Source of the DNA: Actinoplanes siamensis
GTDB lineage: Bacteria; Actinomycetota; Actinomycetes; Mycobacteriales; Micromonosporaceae
Direction of reading: 5' to 3'
Assembly: GCF_016862395.1 (NCBI RefSeq)
Contig: NZ_BOMW01000008.1
Location: 1-64,000, forward strand
Length of the DNA: 64,000 bases
This document shows, piece by piece, positions 46,061 through 57,915 of this stretch (within the stretch, counting starts at the first letter, position 1; each line of letters opens with the position of its first letter). The notes beneath the pieces were generated by a model. The model was not told the origin of the DNA. It made no database searches and was given only the letters and a program-made list of their open reading frames with translations. Both the position numbers and the translations under genes were made by a program.

Positions 46061-46222
46061 CGCGCCCCGCGCGGACCCGTGGCCCGTGCTCCCGTCGCCG
46101 CGGGCGCAGGGCAGGAGTGGTCGCTCGTGGCGCGGAGGGTGAGCTGACCGCCGGTGGCGCTCGGGCCGGTGCGGCGGTCGGAGAAGAAGCACGCGACGGA
46201 GCGGTCGGAGCGGAGGCGCATG

Positions 46223-46384
46223 GCGAGGGCGCATGAGGAGGGGCGCGCGGCCGGGCGGCCGGAGAAGAAGCGCGCGGCGACGGCGCATGAGGAGGGGCGC
46301 GCGGCCGGGCGCCCGGGGGAGCAGCGCGCGGCGAGGGCGCCGGAGCAGAGGCGCGGGGCGGGGCAGCCGAGCGCGCGCGGCCAG
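46223..46384. repeat. Three 54-bp tandem repeats
   Basis: Copies start at 46223, 46277 and 46331. The first two are nearly identical (gcgcatgaggaggggcgcgc is shared), the third is diverged, and an older copy may precede them. The 372-bp gap 46061-46432 between two minus-strand genes contains no convincing gene; any encoded repeat peptide would be extremely Arg-rich. Confidence 0.8.
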
Positions 46385-46432
46385 TGGCCGGAGCCGCGGG
46401 GAGCGGCGCCGGCGGGCGGGTGCGCCGGACGC

Positions 46433-47593
46433 TCAGGCAACGACGTTTTCCCGGACCGGGGTGGCCAGGCGGTCCGGCTCGGAGTCGGTCGGCAGGCCGG
46501 CCGCCGGGGCGGACGGGAACGGTGGCGGCGTGCCGCCGAACTCCGGGCACAGCGCCTGGTGGTTGCACCAGCCGCAGAGCCGGCTCGGTTTGGGGCGGAA
46601 GTCCTGGTCGCGTTTGGCCCGCTCGACCGCCTGGGACAACGCGACAAGCGTGCGCTCGAAGCGCTCGAGCTCGCCGGCGTCGGGGCTGTAGTCGAGGACC
46701 TCGGCGTCCTTGAGGTAGAGCAGGCGCAGCACGCGCGGGACGACGCCCCGGGTGCGCCACAGGACCAGCGCGTAGAACTTCAGCTGGAACAGCGCGCGGC
46801 CCTCGAACGCCTCGCGCGGGGCACCGCCGGTCTTGTAGTCGACCACGCGCAGGTCGCCGGCCGGGGAGACGTCCAGCCGGTCGATGTAGCCGCGGATCAG
46901 CAGCTCCTCGTCGATGGTGGTGGAGATCAGGGTCTCCCGCTCGGCGGGCTCCAGGCGCTGCGGGTCCTCGACCGCGAAGTAGCCGGTGAGCAGATCGCGG
47001 GCGCTGGTCAGGAAGGCGGCCAGGCGGGCAACGTCGGCGGGGACGTCGACAAGCGCGATCTGCCCGGCCGCGTCGGCTTCGGCGGTGACCGCGGCGGGGT
47101 CACGGACGACGTCGGTGGCGTGTCCCACAGTGACCGATTCTGGTCGGTCCGCAGCCGGCGCCGGGGTGTCGAACAGGGCGGCCAGGCCGGGCTCGTTGGC
47201 GACCAGGCGCTCCCACTCCGGGGCGACCAGGGCGGCGGCCGCCTCCGGCGTGCGGTCGGCGGCCGGCAGGTCGAAGAGCCGTTCCAGCACAGCGTGCACC
47301 AGCGTGCCCCGCACCTGGTCGGCGGACGGCTGCTCGGGCAGCTTGTCGATGGTGCGGAACCGGAACAGCAGCGGGCACGTCTTGAAGTCGGCCGCCCGGG
47401 ACGGGGACAGCGAGGGCCCACTGGGCCGATCACCCAGACCGGGCCGGCCGGCGGAGGTGGCCGGGGAGGGCGGGAGCGAGGGCGATGACGCGGCGGCGGA
47501 GGAGGCAGGGGGCGAGGGCACGGTGGCCGGGGCGGGGGACGGCGTGGGAGCGGGCGAGGAAGCGCGGGGCTGCGGGGGAGGGAACACCGTCAT
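46433..47593 (-). CDS. RecB-family PD-(D/E)XK nuclease with Fe-S cluster
   Basis: 386 residues. A Pro/Ser-rich disordered N-terminus (about 1-65) precedes a PDDEXK_1 nuclease: LSPSRAADFKTCPLLFRFRT start, RGTLVHAVLERLF with the first His/Glu, then LRVVDYKTGG with the catalytic Asp and Lys. Cys in KTCPLL plus CGWCNHQALC gives four Cys, the AddB-type 4Fe-4S clasp. It probably acts in DNA repair. The gene neighbours trmI and the proteasome locus as in mycobacteria (Rv2119 to Rv2115c order). Confidence 0.93.
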   Translation of the reverse strand: MTVFPPPQPRASSPAPTPSPAPATVPSPPASSAAASSPSLPPSPATSAGRPGLGDRPSGPSLSPSRAADFKTCPLLFRFRTIDKLPEQPSADQVRGTLVHAVLERLFDLPAADRTPEAAAALVAPEWERLVANEPGLAALFDTPAPAADRPESVTVGHATDVVRDPAAVTAEADAAGQIALVDVPADVARLAAFLTSARDLLTGYFAVEDPQRLEPAERETLISTTIDEELLIRGYIDRLDVSPAGDLRVVDYKTGGAPREAFEGRALFQLKFYALVLWRTRGVVPRVLRLLYLKDAEVLDYSPDAGELERFERTLVALSQAVERAKRDQDFRPKPSRLCGWCNHQALCPEFGGTPPPFPSAPAAGLPTDSEPDRLATPVRENVVA

Positions 47594-47600
47594 GCCAGCC

Positions 47601-47606
47601 AGGCTA
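47601..47606 (-). promoter_or_regulatory. -10 box of the RecB-type nuclease gene (leaderless)
   Basis: TAGCCT on the minus strand, seven bases from the ATG at 47593, divergent from the next box. Confidence 0.5.
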
Positions 47607-47703
47607 GGGCAGAGGTACGACGGAAACGCGGGGGACATACGCCGGAGGCGCCGGGGGCACCCGCCCCGCCGGATCGAGATCCACGCGGAACGCGGCGGGT
47701 CCG

Positions 47704-47709
47704 TAGCAT
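47704..47709 (+). promoter_or_regulatory. -10 box of the site-2 protease gene (leaderless)
   Basis: TAGCAT, seven bases before the ATG at 47717. Confidence 0.5.
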
Positions 47710-47716
47710 CGAAGGG

Positions 47717-49842
<2,126 letters not shown>

Positions 49843-49896
49843 CCGGGTTCGCGGAGTCCGGTAGTTTTTCCGGGGGCATCGATGGGAGGACAAGGG

Positions 49897-50496
49897 GTGG
49901 GCGCGATGAGTTCTCCGCCGTTCGGTGGCAGCAACGAGATGCCGGCGGTGTTCCCGGACTGGTCGCCCTACCCGGATCTGGACTCCGCGGCCCGGGCCTA
50001 TCTGCGCGACCCGGAGGTGGCGCTGGAGGCGCTGTTCGGCGTGCTGCGCGGGGCCTCGGTGCTCTGCTTCACGCTGGAGCGCTTCGTCAACGAGGTGAAC
50101 GGGGTCTGGCAGGAGGTCGTCGTCTGCGACGGCAGCCGCCTGGTGCTCTGGCACGGGGAGGACGTGGCGCCCGGCGACGGCCCGGTCGGTTCGATGACCT
50201 CGTCGCTGCGGGTGGTGCCGCTGTCCACGATCACCGAGGTGGGCTGCCGGCGGCGGCTCACCCGGACCTCCAGCGGACAGGCCCGGGTCGACAGCATCGA
50301 CGTGTACCTGCTGCTCAGTTCGGTGGACGACGCGGTGCCGCCGCCCGGGATGGGCGAGGAGGAGGGCCGGGCGCCGCTGCGTCACGACGCGCTGCGCTTC
50401 GGCAAGACCCTCGACGACGGCGGGCCCGGCCAGATCGCCCGGCTGGAGGAGTTCTCCCGCGTCGTGGCCTCCCTGGTGGGCCGCCCGACGCTGTAG
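49897..50496 (+). CDS. Conserved protein of unknown function, 199 residues
   Basis: The GTG at 49897 has GGAGG seven bases upstream; an ATG at 49906 is the alternative. The protein reads as one alpha/beta domain (PEVALEALFGVLRGASVLCF, then VVVCDGSRLVLWHGEDVAPG and LRVVPLSTITEVGCRRRLTR), followed by a charged C-terminus. No catalytic motif is seen. It sits between trmI and the ferredoxin gene in the conserved proteasome neighbourhood. Confidence 0.8.
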   Translation: MGAMSSPPFGGSNEMPAVFPDWSPYPDLDSAARAYLRDPEVALEALFGVLRGASVLCFTLERFVNEVNGVWQEVVVCDGSRLVLWHGEDVAPGDGPVGSMTSSLRVVPLSTITEVGCRRRLTRTSSGQARVDSIDVYLLLSSVDDAVPPPGMGEEEGRAPLRHDALRFGKTLDDGGPGQIARLEEFSRVVASLVGRPTL

Positions 50497-50508
50497 GGCC
50501 GGTCTTCG

Positions 50509-50562
50509 GGATCACGCGGGGCCGCGGCCTGACCGAGGCGGCGCCTCGTACTCGCGTGATCC
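50509..50562. terminator. Hairpin between convergent genes
   Basis: ggatcacgcg (50509-50518) pairs with cgcgtgatcc (50553-50562), with the smaller hairpin cgaggcggcgcctcg inside the loop. It lies between the 3' ends of the 199-residue protein and ferredoxin genes. Confidence 0.6.
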
Positions 50563-50574
50563 GCGAGTCAGGCC

Positions 50575-50862
50575 TCAGGCCGCGTCCGGCCCGGCGATCT
50601 CCACGTCGTCCGTGGTGCGGACGACGTGGATGCAGTCGCCGGGGCATTCCTTGGCGGAGTCGATGACTTCGAGGACGAGGTTCGTCGGTACGTGGGTGCG
50701 TACGCCCGGATTTTGCAGCAACTCGCCCGAATTATCCTTCACGTACGCCAGGCCGTCGATGTCCAGCTCGAAGACCTCCGGCGCGTATTGCACGCAGAGT
50801 CCGTCACCGGTGCACAAGTCCTGATCGATCCAGACCTGCAGCTCATCAGTGTCCGCCGGCAC
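50575..50862 (-). CDS. 3Fe-4S type ferredoxin
   Basis: 95 residues from the GTG at 50862, which has GGGAGG five bases upstream. The cluster motif is DLCTGDGLCVQYAPEVF (Cys-x5-Cys) with the closing ECPGDCIHV, the pattern of single-cluster 3Fe-4S ferredoxins that feed P450s or other oxidoreductases. It is convergent with its left neighbour and divergent from arc, so probably not part of the proteasome transcripts. Confidence 0.9.
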   Translation of the reverse strand: MPADTDELQVWIDQDLCTGDGLCVQYAPEVFELDIDGLAYVKDNSGELLQNPGVRTHVPTNLVLEVIDSAKECPGDCIHVVRTTDDVEIAGPDAA

Positions 50863-51037
50863 CGCTACCTCCCACAACTGAAGTTGGCGCCGACGGTACC
50901 CGAACCGGTCGGGCCGGCCCGCCGGCGGTCGCACCAATCGATCAAGAGTCGGTGACGAGGGTGTTGCATGGGATGAAATCCGCGCCGCAACGGCTAGTGT
51001 TGACCCAAGACGTTCGAGCCCCCCGGGGAGGTGGGAC

Positions 51038-52819
51038 GTGGCACGTAGCGACGAAGCGGACTCCCGCGCCGCACGATGGGAGAAAGAGGCCAACGATCTC
51101 TCCAGCCAGGTCGCGTTCCTGCAAGAGGAACTCGCTCTGGTTCGGCGGAAGTTGACCGAGAGCCCCCGACACGTCCGGCAGCTCGAGGAACGGCTTGCGG
51201 CGACGCAGGCGCAGCTCTCCCGAGTGACCGAGAACAACGAGCGGCTCGTGGCGACCCTCAAGGAAGCCCGCGCCCAGATCGTCACTCTCAAGGAAGAGAT
51301 TGACCGGCTCGCCCAGCCGCCCAGCGGCTACGGCGTTTTCCTGGCAGCCCACGAGGACGGCACGGTGGACGTGTTCACCGGCGGCCGCAAGCTGCGGGTG
51401 GCGGTCTCGCCGTCGCTCGCCGCCGACGAGCTCCAGCGGGGCCAGGAGGTCCTGCTGAACGACGCGCTCAACGTCGTCGACGCGTTCGGCTTCGAACGCA
51501 CCGGCGAGGTGGTCCTGCTCAAGGAGGTCCTGGACAACCCGTCCGGCGGCCCCAGCGACCGGGCCCTGGTGGTCTCCCACGCCGACGAGGAGCGCATCGT
51601 CTTCCTCGCCGACTCGCTGGAGATCAACAAGCTGCGCGCCGGCGACTCGCTGATGATCGAGCCCCGCTCGGCGTACGCGTACGAGCGGATCCCGAAGAGC
51701 GAGGTCGAGGAGCTCGTCCTGGAGGAGGTCCCCGACGTCGACTACGGCGACATCGGCGGCCTGCACTCGCAGATCGAGCAGATCCGCGACGCTGTGGAAC
51801 TGCCCTTCCTGCACGCCGACCTGTTCCGGGAGCATCAGCTGCGCCCGCCGAAGGGCATCCTGCTCTACGGCCCGCCCGGCTGCGGCAAGACCTTGATCGC
51901 CAAGGCGGTGGCCAACTCGCTGGCCAAGAAGATCGCCGAGCGGCGTGGTGAGGAGAAGCACACCAGCTACTTCCTCAACATCAAGGGTCCCGAGCTGCTG
52001 AACAAGTACGTGGGTGAGACCGAGCGGCACATCCGCCTGGTCTTCCAGCGGGCCCGGGAGAAGGCCGGCGAGGGCACGCCGGTGATCGTGTTCTTCGACG
52101 AGATGGACTCGATCTTCCGGACCCGCGGCTCCGGCGTCTCCAGCGACGTGGAGAACACCATCGTTCCTCAGCTGCTCAGCGAGATCGACGGCGTCGAGGG
52201 CCTGGAGAACGTGATCGTCATCGGCGCGTCCAACCGGGAAGACATGATCGACCCGGCGATCCTGCGCCCCGGGCGTCTCGACGTGAAGATCAAGATCGAG
52301 CGGCCGGACGCCGAGGCGGCCAAGGACATCTTCGCGAAGTACATCCTGAGCGACCTGCCGCTCAGCGAGGACGACCTCAACGAGCACGGTGGCAACCGGG
52401 ACGCCACGGTCGCCGCGATGATCGAGGCGGTCGTCCTGCGGATGTACACCGAGTCCGAGGAGAACCGATTCCTCGAGGTCACCTACGCCAACGGTGACAA
52501 GGAAGTCCTGTACTTCAAGGACTTCAACTCCGGCGCGATGATCCAGAACATCGTCGACCGCGGCAAGAAGATGGCGATCAAGGAGTTCCTCACCTCCGGG
52601 ACCAAGGGCCTGCGCCTGCAGCACCTGCTGGACAGCTGCGTCGACGAGTTCCGGGAGAACGAGGACCTGCCGAACACCACCAACCCGGACGACTGGGCCC
52701 GCATCTCCGGCAAGAAGGGCGAGCGGATCGTCTACATCCGCACGCTCGTCTCCGGCGGCAAGGGCGCCGAGGCCGGCCGGTCCATCGAGACCGCGTCGAA
52801 CACCGGTCAGTACCTGTAA
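51038..52819 (+). CDS. arc: Proteasomal AAA ATPase Arc/Mpa
   Basis: 593 residues. N-terminal coiled coil (about 5-90, which captures Pup), tandem OB domains (about 95-230), then AAA domain with Walker A GPPGCGKT at 278-285, Walker [13 protein letters not shown] and sensor [13 protein letters not shown]. The last residues are GQYL, the penultimate-Tyr motif that docks into the proteasome alpha ring and opens the gate. It unfolds pupylated substrates in the cytoplasm. The GTG at 51038 follows GGGGAGGTGGGAC. A hairpin separates it from the next gene. Confidence 0.97.
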   Translation: MARSDEADSRAARWEKEANDLSSQVAFLQEELALVRRKLTESPRHVRQLEERLAATQAQLSRVTENNERLVATLKEARAQIVTLKEEIDRLAQPPSGYGVFLAAHEDGTVDVFTGGRKLRVAVSPSLAADELQRGQEVLLNDALNVVDAFGFERTGEVVLLKEVLDNPSGGPSDRALVVSHADEERIVFLADSLEINKLRAGDSLMIEPRSAYAYERIPKSEVEELVLEEVPDVDYGDIGGLHSQIEQIRDAVELPFLHADLFREHQLRPPKGILLYGPPGCGKTLIAKAVANSLAKKIAERRGEEKHTSYFLNIKGPELLNKYVGETERHIRLVFQRAREKAGEGTPVIVFFDEMDSIFRTRGSGVSSDVENTIVPQLLSEIDGVEGLENVIVIGASNREDMIDPAILRPGRLDVKIKIERPDAEAAKDIFAKYILSDLPLSEDDLNEHGGNRDATVAAMIEAVVLRMYTESEENRFLEVTYANGDKEVLYFKDFNSGAMIQNIVDRGKKMAIKEFLTSGTKGLRLQHLLDSCVDEFRENEDLPNTTNPDDWARISGKKGERIVYIRTLVSGGKGAEAGRSIETASNTGQYL

Positions 52820-52829
52820 CGACCATCCG

Positions 52830-52865
52830 GCGCGAGGGCGGCGGGGTTTCCCGTCGCCCTCGCGC
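52830..52865 (+). terminator. Hairpin after arc
   Basis: gcgcgagggcg (52830-52840) pairs with cgccctcgcgc (52855-52865), with an inner cggg/cccg stem. It lies ten bases after the arc stop and 15 before the acyltransferase start. Confidence 0.8.
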
Positions 52866-52879
52866 TCGTTGCACCCCGT

Positions 52880-54154
52880 GTGATCCGAATCCGGCTGGCC
52901 TGGCTCGACGCGCTGCGCGGATACGCCGCGGCGGTGGTCGCCCTCTTCCACCTCAGTCCCACCCTGATCGGCCTGGACCGGCACCTGGCGATCTACCGGC
53001 ACTTCGACTTCGGCCGGTACGGCGTCCTGCTCTTCTTCCTGGTCAGCGGCTACGTCATCCCGATGTCGCTGGAACGGCACGGCTCGCTGCGCCGCTTCTG
53101 GATCGGCCGGATCTTCCGGATCTACCCGGGATACCTGCTCGCCGTCGCGATCGGTCTGCTGCTGGCCGCCACCGGCTGGCAGCGGCTGCACGACACGTTG
53201 CGGACCAACACGCTGGCCTCGCTGCTCGGCCACGCCACGATGCTGCAGGACCTGCTCGGCCTGCGCGGGGTGGTACGTCCGTTCTGGACGCTCACCTACG
53301 AGATGGTCTTCTACCTGATCGTGGCGGGGCTGTTCGCGTGGCGGCGGCAGCGCGACAGCGCCTGGTGGGCCGGGGGGCTGGCTCTGGTCGTACTGTCGAT
53401 CGGTCCTCTGCTGCCCAGCGGCCTGTTCGCGAGCGGCCCGGACGACCGGCGCCTCACCTCCGCCGCTCTGGCGGTCCTGCTCGCGGCGAGCCTGATCGCC
53501 TATCTCAGCGGCCGGCACGCCGCGGCGCGGGCCGCGGGGCTCATCGGCCTGGCGGCGATCCTGCTCCCGCTGCTCAACGGCCAGCCCACCCGGTACGCCA
53601 CGCCGGGCTCGTCCAGCGGCGCGATCGTGCTGGTGGCCGTGCTGTTCGCCGGCACGGTGATCTACCGGCTGCAGCACCGGCAGCTGCGCCCGCTGCTGGG
53701 CGCCCTGGTCCTGGCCCTGGTCCTGACCGCGCTCGGGATCAACCAGTGGCTGCTCGACGGCACCCAACTGGTCCGCAACTGCACGGTCGCCGCCGCGGTC
53801 GCCGGCACCTTCGCGATCGCCTTCCTGCTCCGCAACCGGACCGTTCCGGGCCTGCTCAGCTGGCTCGGCGTGGTCAGCTACTCGGTGTACCTGCTGCACA
53901 TGCCGGTGCTCTCGGTGGTGTCGCACCTGCTGCGCGGTCATCCGACGGCGATCGGCGCAGCTTTCCTGGTAGCCACCCCGGCGGTCGCCTGGGCGGCCTA
54001 CCATCTCGTTGAACGCCCAGGTCAGGAACTCGGCCGCAGGGTACAGAAGTATCTGGACACCAGGCTGCGGCAGGACACGCCAGTGACAGTCACCGCCACG
54101 GAAGGTGGCACACCGAGCACGGGCAGCTTCGGTATGCAACGTGAGAGCGTCTAG
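52880..54154 (+). CDS. Acyltransferase-3 family membrane protein
   Basis: 424 residues with about ten membrane helices. The family start is LAWLDALRGYAAAVVALFHL with the conserved His, followed by LLFFLVSGYVIPMSL, FWIGRIFRIYPGYLLAVAIG and the VVSYSVYLLHMPVLSVVSHL segment. Such enzymes O-acylate sugars or lipids at the membrane. Its position between arc and dop is unusual; the rest of the proteasome order is standard. Its short gap after the arc terminator leaves little room for a promoter. It may be an insertion that has split an arc-dop transcript. Confidence 0.9.
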   Translation: MIRIRLAWLDALRGYAAAVVALFHLSPTLIGLDRHLAIYRHFDFGRYGVLLFFLVSGYVIPMSLERHGSLRRFWIGRIFRIYPGYLLAVAIGLLLAATGWQRLHDTLRTNTLASLLGHATMLQDLLGLRGVVRPFWTLTYEMVFYLIVAGLFAWRRQRDSAWWAGGLALVVLSIGPLLPSGLFASGPDDRRLTSAALAVLLAASLIAYLSGRHAAARAAGLIGLAAILLPLLNGQPTRYATPGSSSGAIVLVAVLFAGTVIYRLQHRQLRPLLGALVLALVLTALGINQWLLDGTQLVRNCTVAAAVAGTFAIAFLLRNRTVPGLLSWLGVVSYSVYLLHMPVLSVVSHLLRGHPTAIGAAFLVATPAVAWAAYHLVERPGQELGRRVQKYLDTRLRQDTPVTVTATEGGTPSTGSFGMQRESV

Positions 54155-54157
54155 GCT
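54152..54157 (+). promoter_or_regulatory. -10 box for leader ORF and dop
   Basis: TAGGCT at the end of the acyltransferase gene, six bases before an ATG at 54164. It overlaps the acyltransferase stop (TAG at 54152-54154). Confidence 0.5.
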
Positions 54158-54163
54158 CGATGC

Positions 54164-54220
54164 ATGAGCAGGCGTAGCTTCGTGGCGGACTCGATCGTGG
54201 TGGACAGGGTGGTCGCATGA
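54164..54220 (+). CDS. 18-codon leader ORF coupled to dop
   Basis: ATG at 54164 opens an 18-codon frame ([18 protein letters not shown]) whose TGA overlaps the dop ATG as ATGA. With a TANNNT box six bases upstream, a leaderless message would translate this peptide first and re-initiate at dop. No Shine-Dalgarno for dop is obvious. Codons are ordinary; the peptide is not recognised. Confidence 0.4.
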   Translation: MSRRSFVADSIVVDRVVA

Positions 54221-55734
54221 GCGTTCGACGGATTATGGGCACCGAGGTCGAGTACGGCATCTCCGTCCCCGGCCAGCCCGGAGCCAACCCGATGGTGACG
54301 TCCTCCCAGGTGGTGAACGCGTACGGCGCCCGCCCCGAACTCAACCGCGGCCAGCGTGCCCGCTGGGACTACGAGGAGGAGTCGCCGCTGCGCGACGCCC
54401 GCGGCTTCACCTACTCCGGCGCGGCGTACGACCCCGCCGAGGCCCTCGCCGACGAGGACCTCGGACTGGCCAACGTGATACTGACGAACGGCGCCCGGCT
54501 CTACGTCGACCACGCCCACCCGGAGTACAGCACTCCCGAGTGCACCAATCCGCTCGACGTGGTCAAGTGGGACAAGGCCGGCGAACGGGTGATGGCCGAG
54601 GCGTCGCGGCGCGCCGCCACCATCCCCGGCGCCCACCGCATCCAGCTCTACAAGAACAACACCGACAACAAGGGCGCGTCGTACGGTTCCCACGAGAACT
54701 ACCTGATGCGCCGGCAGACCCCCTTCGCCGACATCGTCGCCCACCTCACCCCGTTCTTCGTCACCCGGCAGATATTCTGCGGCGTCGGCCGGGTCGGCAT
54801 CGGGCAGGACGGCAGCGGCTCCGGCTTCCAGATCTCCTCGCGCGCCGACTTCTTCGAGGTCGAGGTGGGCCTGGAGACCACCCTCAAGCGGCCGATCATC
54901 AACACCCGCGACGAGCCGCACGCCGACGCCGACAAGTACCGCCGGCTGCACGTGATCATCGGTGACGCCAACCTCTCCGAGATCGCGTCGTACCTGAAGA
55001 TGGGCACCACCGCCCTGGTGCTCAACATGATCGAGGAGAAGGTGTTCACCGGCGAGCTGGGCATCGCCGACCCGGTCAGCGAGCTCAAGGCGGTCAGCCA
55101 CGATCCCGGCCTGACCCACCTGATGCGGCTGCGCGACGGCCGCCGGCTCACCGCGTTGGACCTGCAGTGGGCGTACTACGAGCGGGCCCGCGCGTTCGTC
55201 GACGAGCGCTACGGCGACGACGTCGACGAGCAGACCAGCGACGTGCTCCACCGCTGGGAGGACGTGCTGGACAAGCTCGGCCGCGACCCGATGCTGTGCT
55301 CCGACAGCCTGGACTGGGTGGCCAAGCTGCGGCTGCTGGAGGGCTACCGGGAGCGGGAGAACCTGAACTGGTCCTCGCCCAAGCTGCAGCTGGTCGACCT
55401 GCAGTACGCGGACGTGCGCCCGGAGAAGGGCCTCTACCACCGGCTGGTGGCGCGCGGGTCGATGAAGACCCTGCTCGATCCGGCGCAGACGCAACGCGCG
55501 ATGTACGAGCCGCCGGACGACACCCGGGCGTACTTCCGCGGCCGCTGCCTCGCCCAGTACGCCTCCGAAGTGGTCGCCGCCAGCTGGGACTCGGTGATCT
55601 TCGATGTCGGGCGGGAGTCGCTCGTCCGGGTGCCGATGATGGAGCCCGAGCGGGGCACGAAGAAGCACGTCGGAGGTCTCTTCGACACCTGTGAGAGCGC
55701 GAAGGACCTCCTTGAAGTGATCACCAGTCGGTAA
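54217..55734 (+). CDS. dop: Depupylase / Pup deamidase Dop
   Basis: 505 residues, carboxylate-amine ligase fold. [10 protein letters not shown] carries the ATP/metal Glu (residue 10) and [15 protein letters not shown] the catalytic Asp (98). Residues about 45-80 form the Dop-loop, which is absent from PafA and so separates the two. Dop removes Pup from substrates and, where Pup ends in Gln, deamidates it. Here Pup ends in Glu, so only depupylation is needed. It may be read from its own upstream box (54152) through a short leader ORF. Confidence 0.97.
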   Translation: MSVRRIMGTEVEYGISVPGQPGANPMVTSSQVVNAYGARPELNRGQRARWDYEEESPLRDARGFTYSGAAYDPAEALADEDLGLANVILTNGARLYVDHAHPEYSTPECTNPLDVVKWDKAGERVMAEASRRAATIPGAHRIQLYKNNTDNKGASYGSHENYLMRRQTPFADIVAHLTPFFVTRQIFCGVGRVGIGQDGSGSGFQISSRADFFEVEVGLETTLKRPIINTRDEPHADADKYRRLHVIIGDANLSEIASYLKMGTTALVLNMIEEKVFTGELGIADPVSELKAVSHDPGLTHLMRLRDGRRLTALDLQWAYYERARAFVDERYGDDVDEQTSDVLHRWEDVLDKLGRDPMLCSDSLDWVAKLRLLEGYRERENLNWSSPKLQLVDLQYADVRPEKGLYHRLVARGSMKTLLDPAQTQRAMYEPPDDTRAYFRGRCLAQYASEVVAASWDSVIFDVGRESLVRVPMMEPERGTKKHVGGLFDTCESAKDLLEVITSR

Positions 55735-55851
55735 TAAAACAGCCGTTGCGCCCCGGTGTTTCGTCACAGGGGCGAGGTAGGTTTTTCGTACCCGGGGTTG
55801 CTCGAGGCTCCGGGTGGCTTCGCAGTTGGCCGGCAATGAAGGGGGACATCC

Positions 55852-56067
55852 ATGGCAACCCGAGACACAGGTGGTCAGTCGCAGAGTGGCCGGAGCTCCA
55901 CCGATCAGGAGATCGAGGACGTCACCGTCGAGGCCAACCCGGAGGTAGCGGAGCGGCACGCGGAGATCACCGAGGACGTCGACGACCTGCTGGACGAGAT
56001 CGACTCCGTCCTGGAGGAGAACGCCGAGGAGTTCGTCCGCGGCTACGTGCAAAAAGGCGGAGAGTGA
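55852..56067 (+). CDS. pup: Prokaryotic ubiquitin-like protein Pup (Glu-ending)
   Basis: 71 residues, disordered and acidic with the helical Arc-binding part (about 28-58). The C-terminus is YVQKGGE, so the attachment residue is already Glu instead of the commoner Gln. Pup is linked through that Glu to substrate lysines by PafA. AAGGGGGACATCC precedes the ATG. A TAGGTT box at 55778-55783 could give pup its own promoter with a leader of about 60 bases. Confidence 0.97.
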   Translation: MATRDTGGQSQSGRSSTDQEIEDVTVEANPEVAERHAEITEDVDDLLDEIDSVLEENAEEFVRGYVQKGGE

Positions 56068-56234
56068 CCTAGATTGTCCGATTTCCGGGCGTCCTTATGG
56101 GCGCCCGGTTGTCATAAGCGGCGGCGACACGAGAATGAAAGATCGACGCACCGGCCGGGTGCGCGGGATATTGTGCTTCAACCGCAGCGGCGGCCCTCAC
56201 GCGCCGGTGCGATCACGTACCTGAAAGGAACCAC

Positions 56235-57077
56235 GTGGCGACGGGTTTTGATCCATCCGGGCGTTTACCGGATATCTTTCTCAACACGGGGACGTCCTCC
56301 TTCACGCAGTTCCTGAGCGCGGCCGCCCCCGAGCTCCTGCCGGGCCGCCGGCCGCTTCCTCCCGGTCTCAACGCCGGCGACGTCGCGCCGCACGGCACCA
56401 CGATCGTCGCGATCGCGACGTCCGAGGGCGTCGTGATGGCCGGTGACCGCCGGGCGACCATGGGAAACCTGATCGCCAGCCGGGACATCAAGAAGGTCCA
56501 CCCCGCGGATGCCTACTCGCTGATCGGCATCGCCGGCACCGCCGGGATCGGCATCGAGCTGATCCGGCTGTTCCAGGTGGAGCTGGAGCACTACGAGAAG
56601 ACCGAGGGCGCCATGCTCTCGCTCGACGGCAAGGCGAACCGGCTGGCCGCGATGGTCCGCGGCAACCTGGGCGCGGCGATGCAGGGCCTGGCCGTGGTCC
56701 CGCTCTTCGCCGGCTTCGACCTGTCGCCGGTGGACTCGGCGCGCGCCGGGCGGATCTTCAGTTTCGACGTGGCCGGCGGCCTCTACGAGGAGACCGGCTA
56801 CGAGGCGATCGGCTCCGGCTCGCTGTTCGCCAAGGCGGCGCTGAAGAAGAAGTACCGCGAGGGCGTCAGCACCGAGGAAGCGGTGCGGCTGGCGGTCGAG
56901 GCGCTCTACGACGCGGCGGACGACGACACCGCGACCGGCGGGCCGGACCTCACCCGCAAGATCTTCCCGGTGGTGATGACCGCTACGGCGAACGGCACCC
57001 ACCGGCTCAGCGACGAGGACATCACCACGGTGGCCGAGCAGGTCGTCTCCGGACGCATGGAGAACCCGGGCGGTTGA
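56235..57077 (+). CDS. prcB: Proteasome beta subunit PrcB
   Basis: 280 residues. A propeptide of 54 residues ends in APHG, and cleavage would expose the catalytic Thr55 ([20 protein letters not shown]); the Asp and Lys partners are in GDRRAT and DIKKVHP. The mature subunit forms the inner rings of the 20S core. The GTG start has AAAGGAACCAC upstream. 32 bp separate it from prcA, so they form one operon. Confidence 0.97.
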   Translation: MATGFDPSGRLPDIFLNTGTSSFTQFLSAAAPELLPGRRPLPPGLNAGDVAPHGTTIVAIATSEGVVMAGDRRATMGNLIASRDIKKVHPADAYSLIGIAGTAGIGIELIRLFQVELEHYEKTEGAMLSLDGKANRLAAMVRGNLGAAMQGLAVVPLFAGFDLSPVDSARAGRIFSFDVAGGLYEETGYEAIGSGSLFAKAALKKKYREGVSTEEAVRLAVEALYDAADDDTATGGPDLTRKIFPVVMTATANGTHRLSDEDITTVAEQVVSGRMENPGG

Positions 57078-57109
57078 TCCGCTACACGCGAGAGAGGAAG
57101 TAGCCACCC

Positions 57110-57904
57110 GTGGCCATGCAGTTCTACGCATCACCCGAGCAGGTGCAGCGCGACCGCTCGGAGTACGCCCGCAAGGGCATCGCCCGCGGCCGCTCGGCGG
57201 TGGTGCTGTCGTACGAGGACGGCATTCTGCTCGTCGCCGAGAACATCACCACCCTGCGCAAGATCAGCGAGATCTACGACCGGATCGCGTTCGCGGCCGT
57301 CGGGCGGTACAACGAGTTCGAGAGCCTGCGCCGGGCCGGGGTGCGGATGGCCGACACCATCGGCCTGACCTACGACCGGCGCGACGTGACCGGGCGGGCG
57401 TTGGCCAACGCGTACACGCAGACGCTGGGCGCGATCTTCTCGGAGACCCAGAAGCCGTACGAGGTGGAGATCTGCATCGCGCAGGTCGGCGCCACACCGG
57501 AGCAGGACGAGCTGTACCGGATCATGTACGACGGCTCCGCCCTGGACGAGCCGGGCTTCATGGCCATGGGCGGCCAGGCCGAGGCGATCGCGAACGTGCT
57601 GCGCGAGCGGCACGACGTGGCCGCCGACCTGCCGACCGCGCTGGCCCTGGCCGCCGAGGCGCTGGGCAGCGTCGGCGGGGAGAACGGTCAGACCCGCACC
57701 CTCGAAGCCAAGCAGCTCGAGGTCGCGGTGCTGGACCGCCGCCGTACCGGCCGCACCTTCCGCCGCATCGCCGACGCGGCGCTGACCACGCTGCTGGGCC
57801 ACCAGGCGGTGCCGGACGCGGACCTCGGCGAGACCGACGCCGCCCCGCCGGCGCCGGCTGACGCCAAGCCCACCGAGTCCGCCGCTTCGGAGGACACGGA
57901 GTAA
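57110..57904 (+). CDS. prcA: Proteasome alpha subunit PrcA
   Basis: 264 residues. N-terminal gating segment ([20 protein letters not shown]) is followed by the conserved [20 protein letters not shown] and a beta-sandwich without an N-terminal nucleophile. The C-terminal 30 residues are Ala/Pro/Glu-rich and disordered, as in other actinobacterial PrcA. It forms the outer ring that binds Arc's C-terminus. GAGAGAGGAAG precedes the GTG. Confidence 0.97.
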   Translation: MAMQFYASPEQVQRDRSEYARKGIARGRSAVVLSYEDGILLVAENITTLRKISEIYDRIAFAAVGRYNEFESLRRAGVRMADTIGLTYDRRDVTGRALANAYTQTLGAIFSETQKPYEVEICIAQVGATPEQDELYRIMYDGSALDEPGFMAMGGQAEAIANVLRERHDVAADLPTALALAAEALGSVGGENGQTRTLEAKQLEVAVLDRRRTGRTFRRIADAALTTLLGHQAVPDADLGETDAAPPAPADAKPTESAASEDTE

Positions 57905-57915
57905 CCGGCCGATCT

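Noticed and set aside
46154..46440. Arg/Glu-rich repeat protein encoded by the 54-bp repeats
   Set aside because: The frame runs on into antisense of the nuclease gene, and no ribosome site or family supports it.
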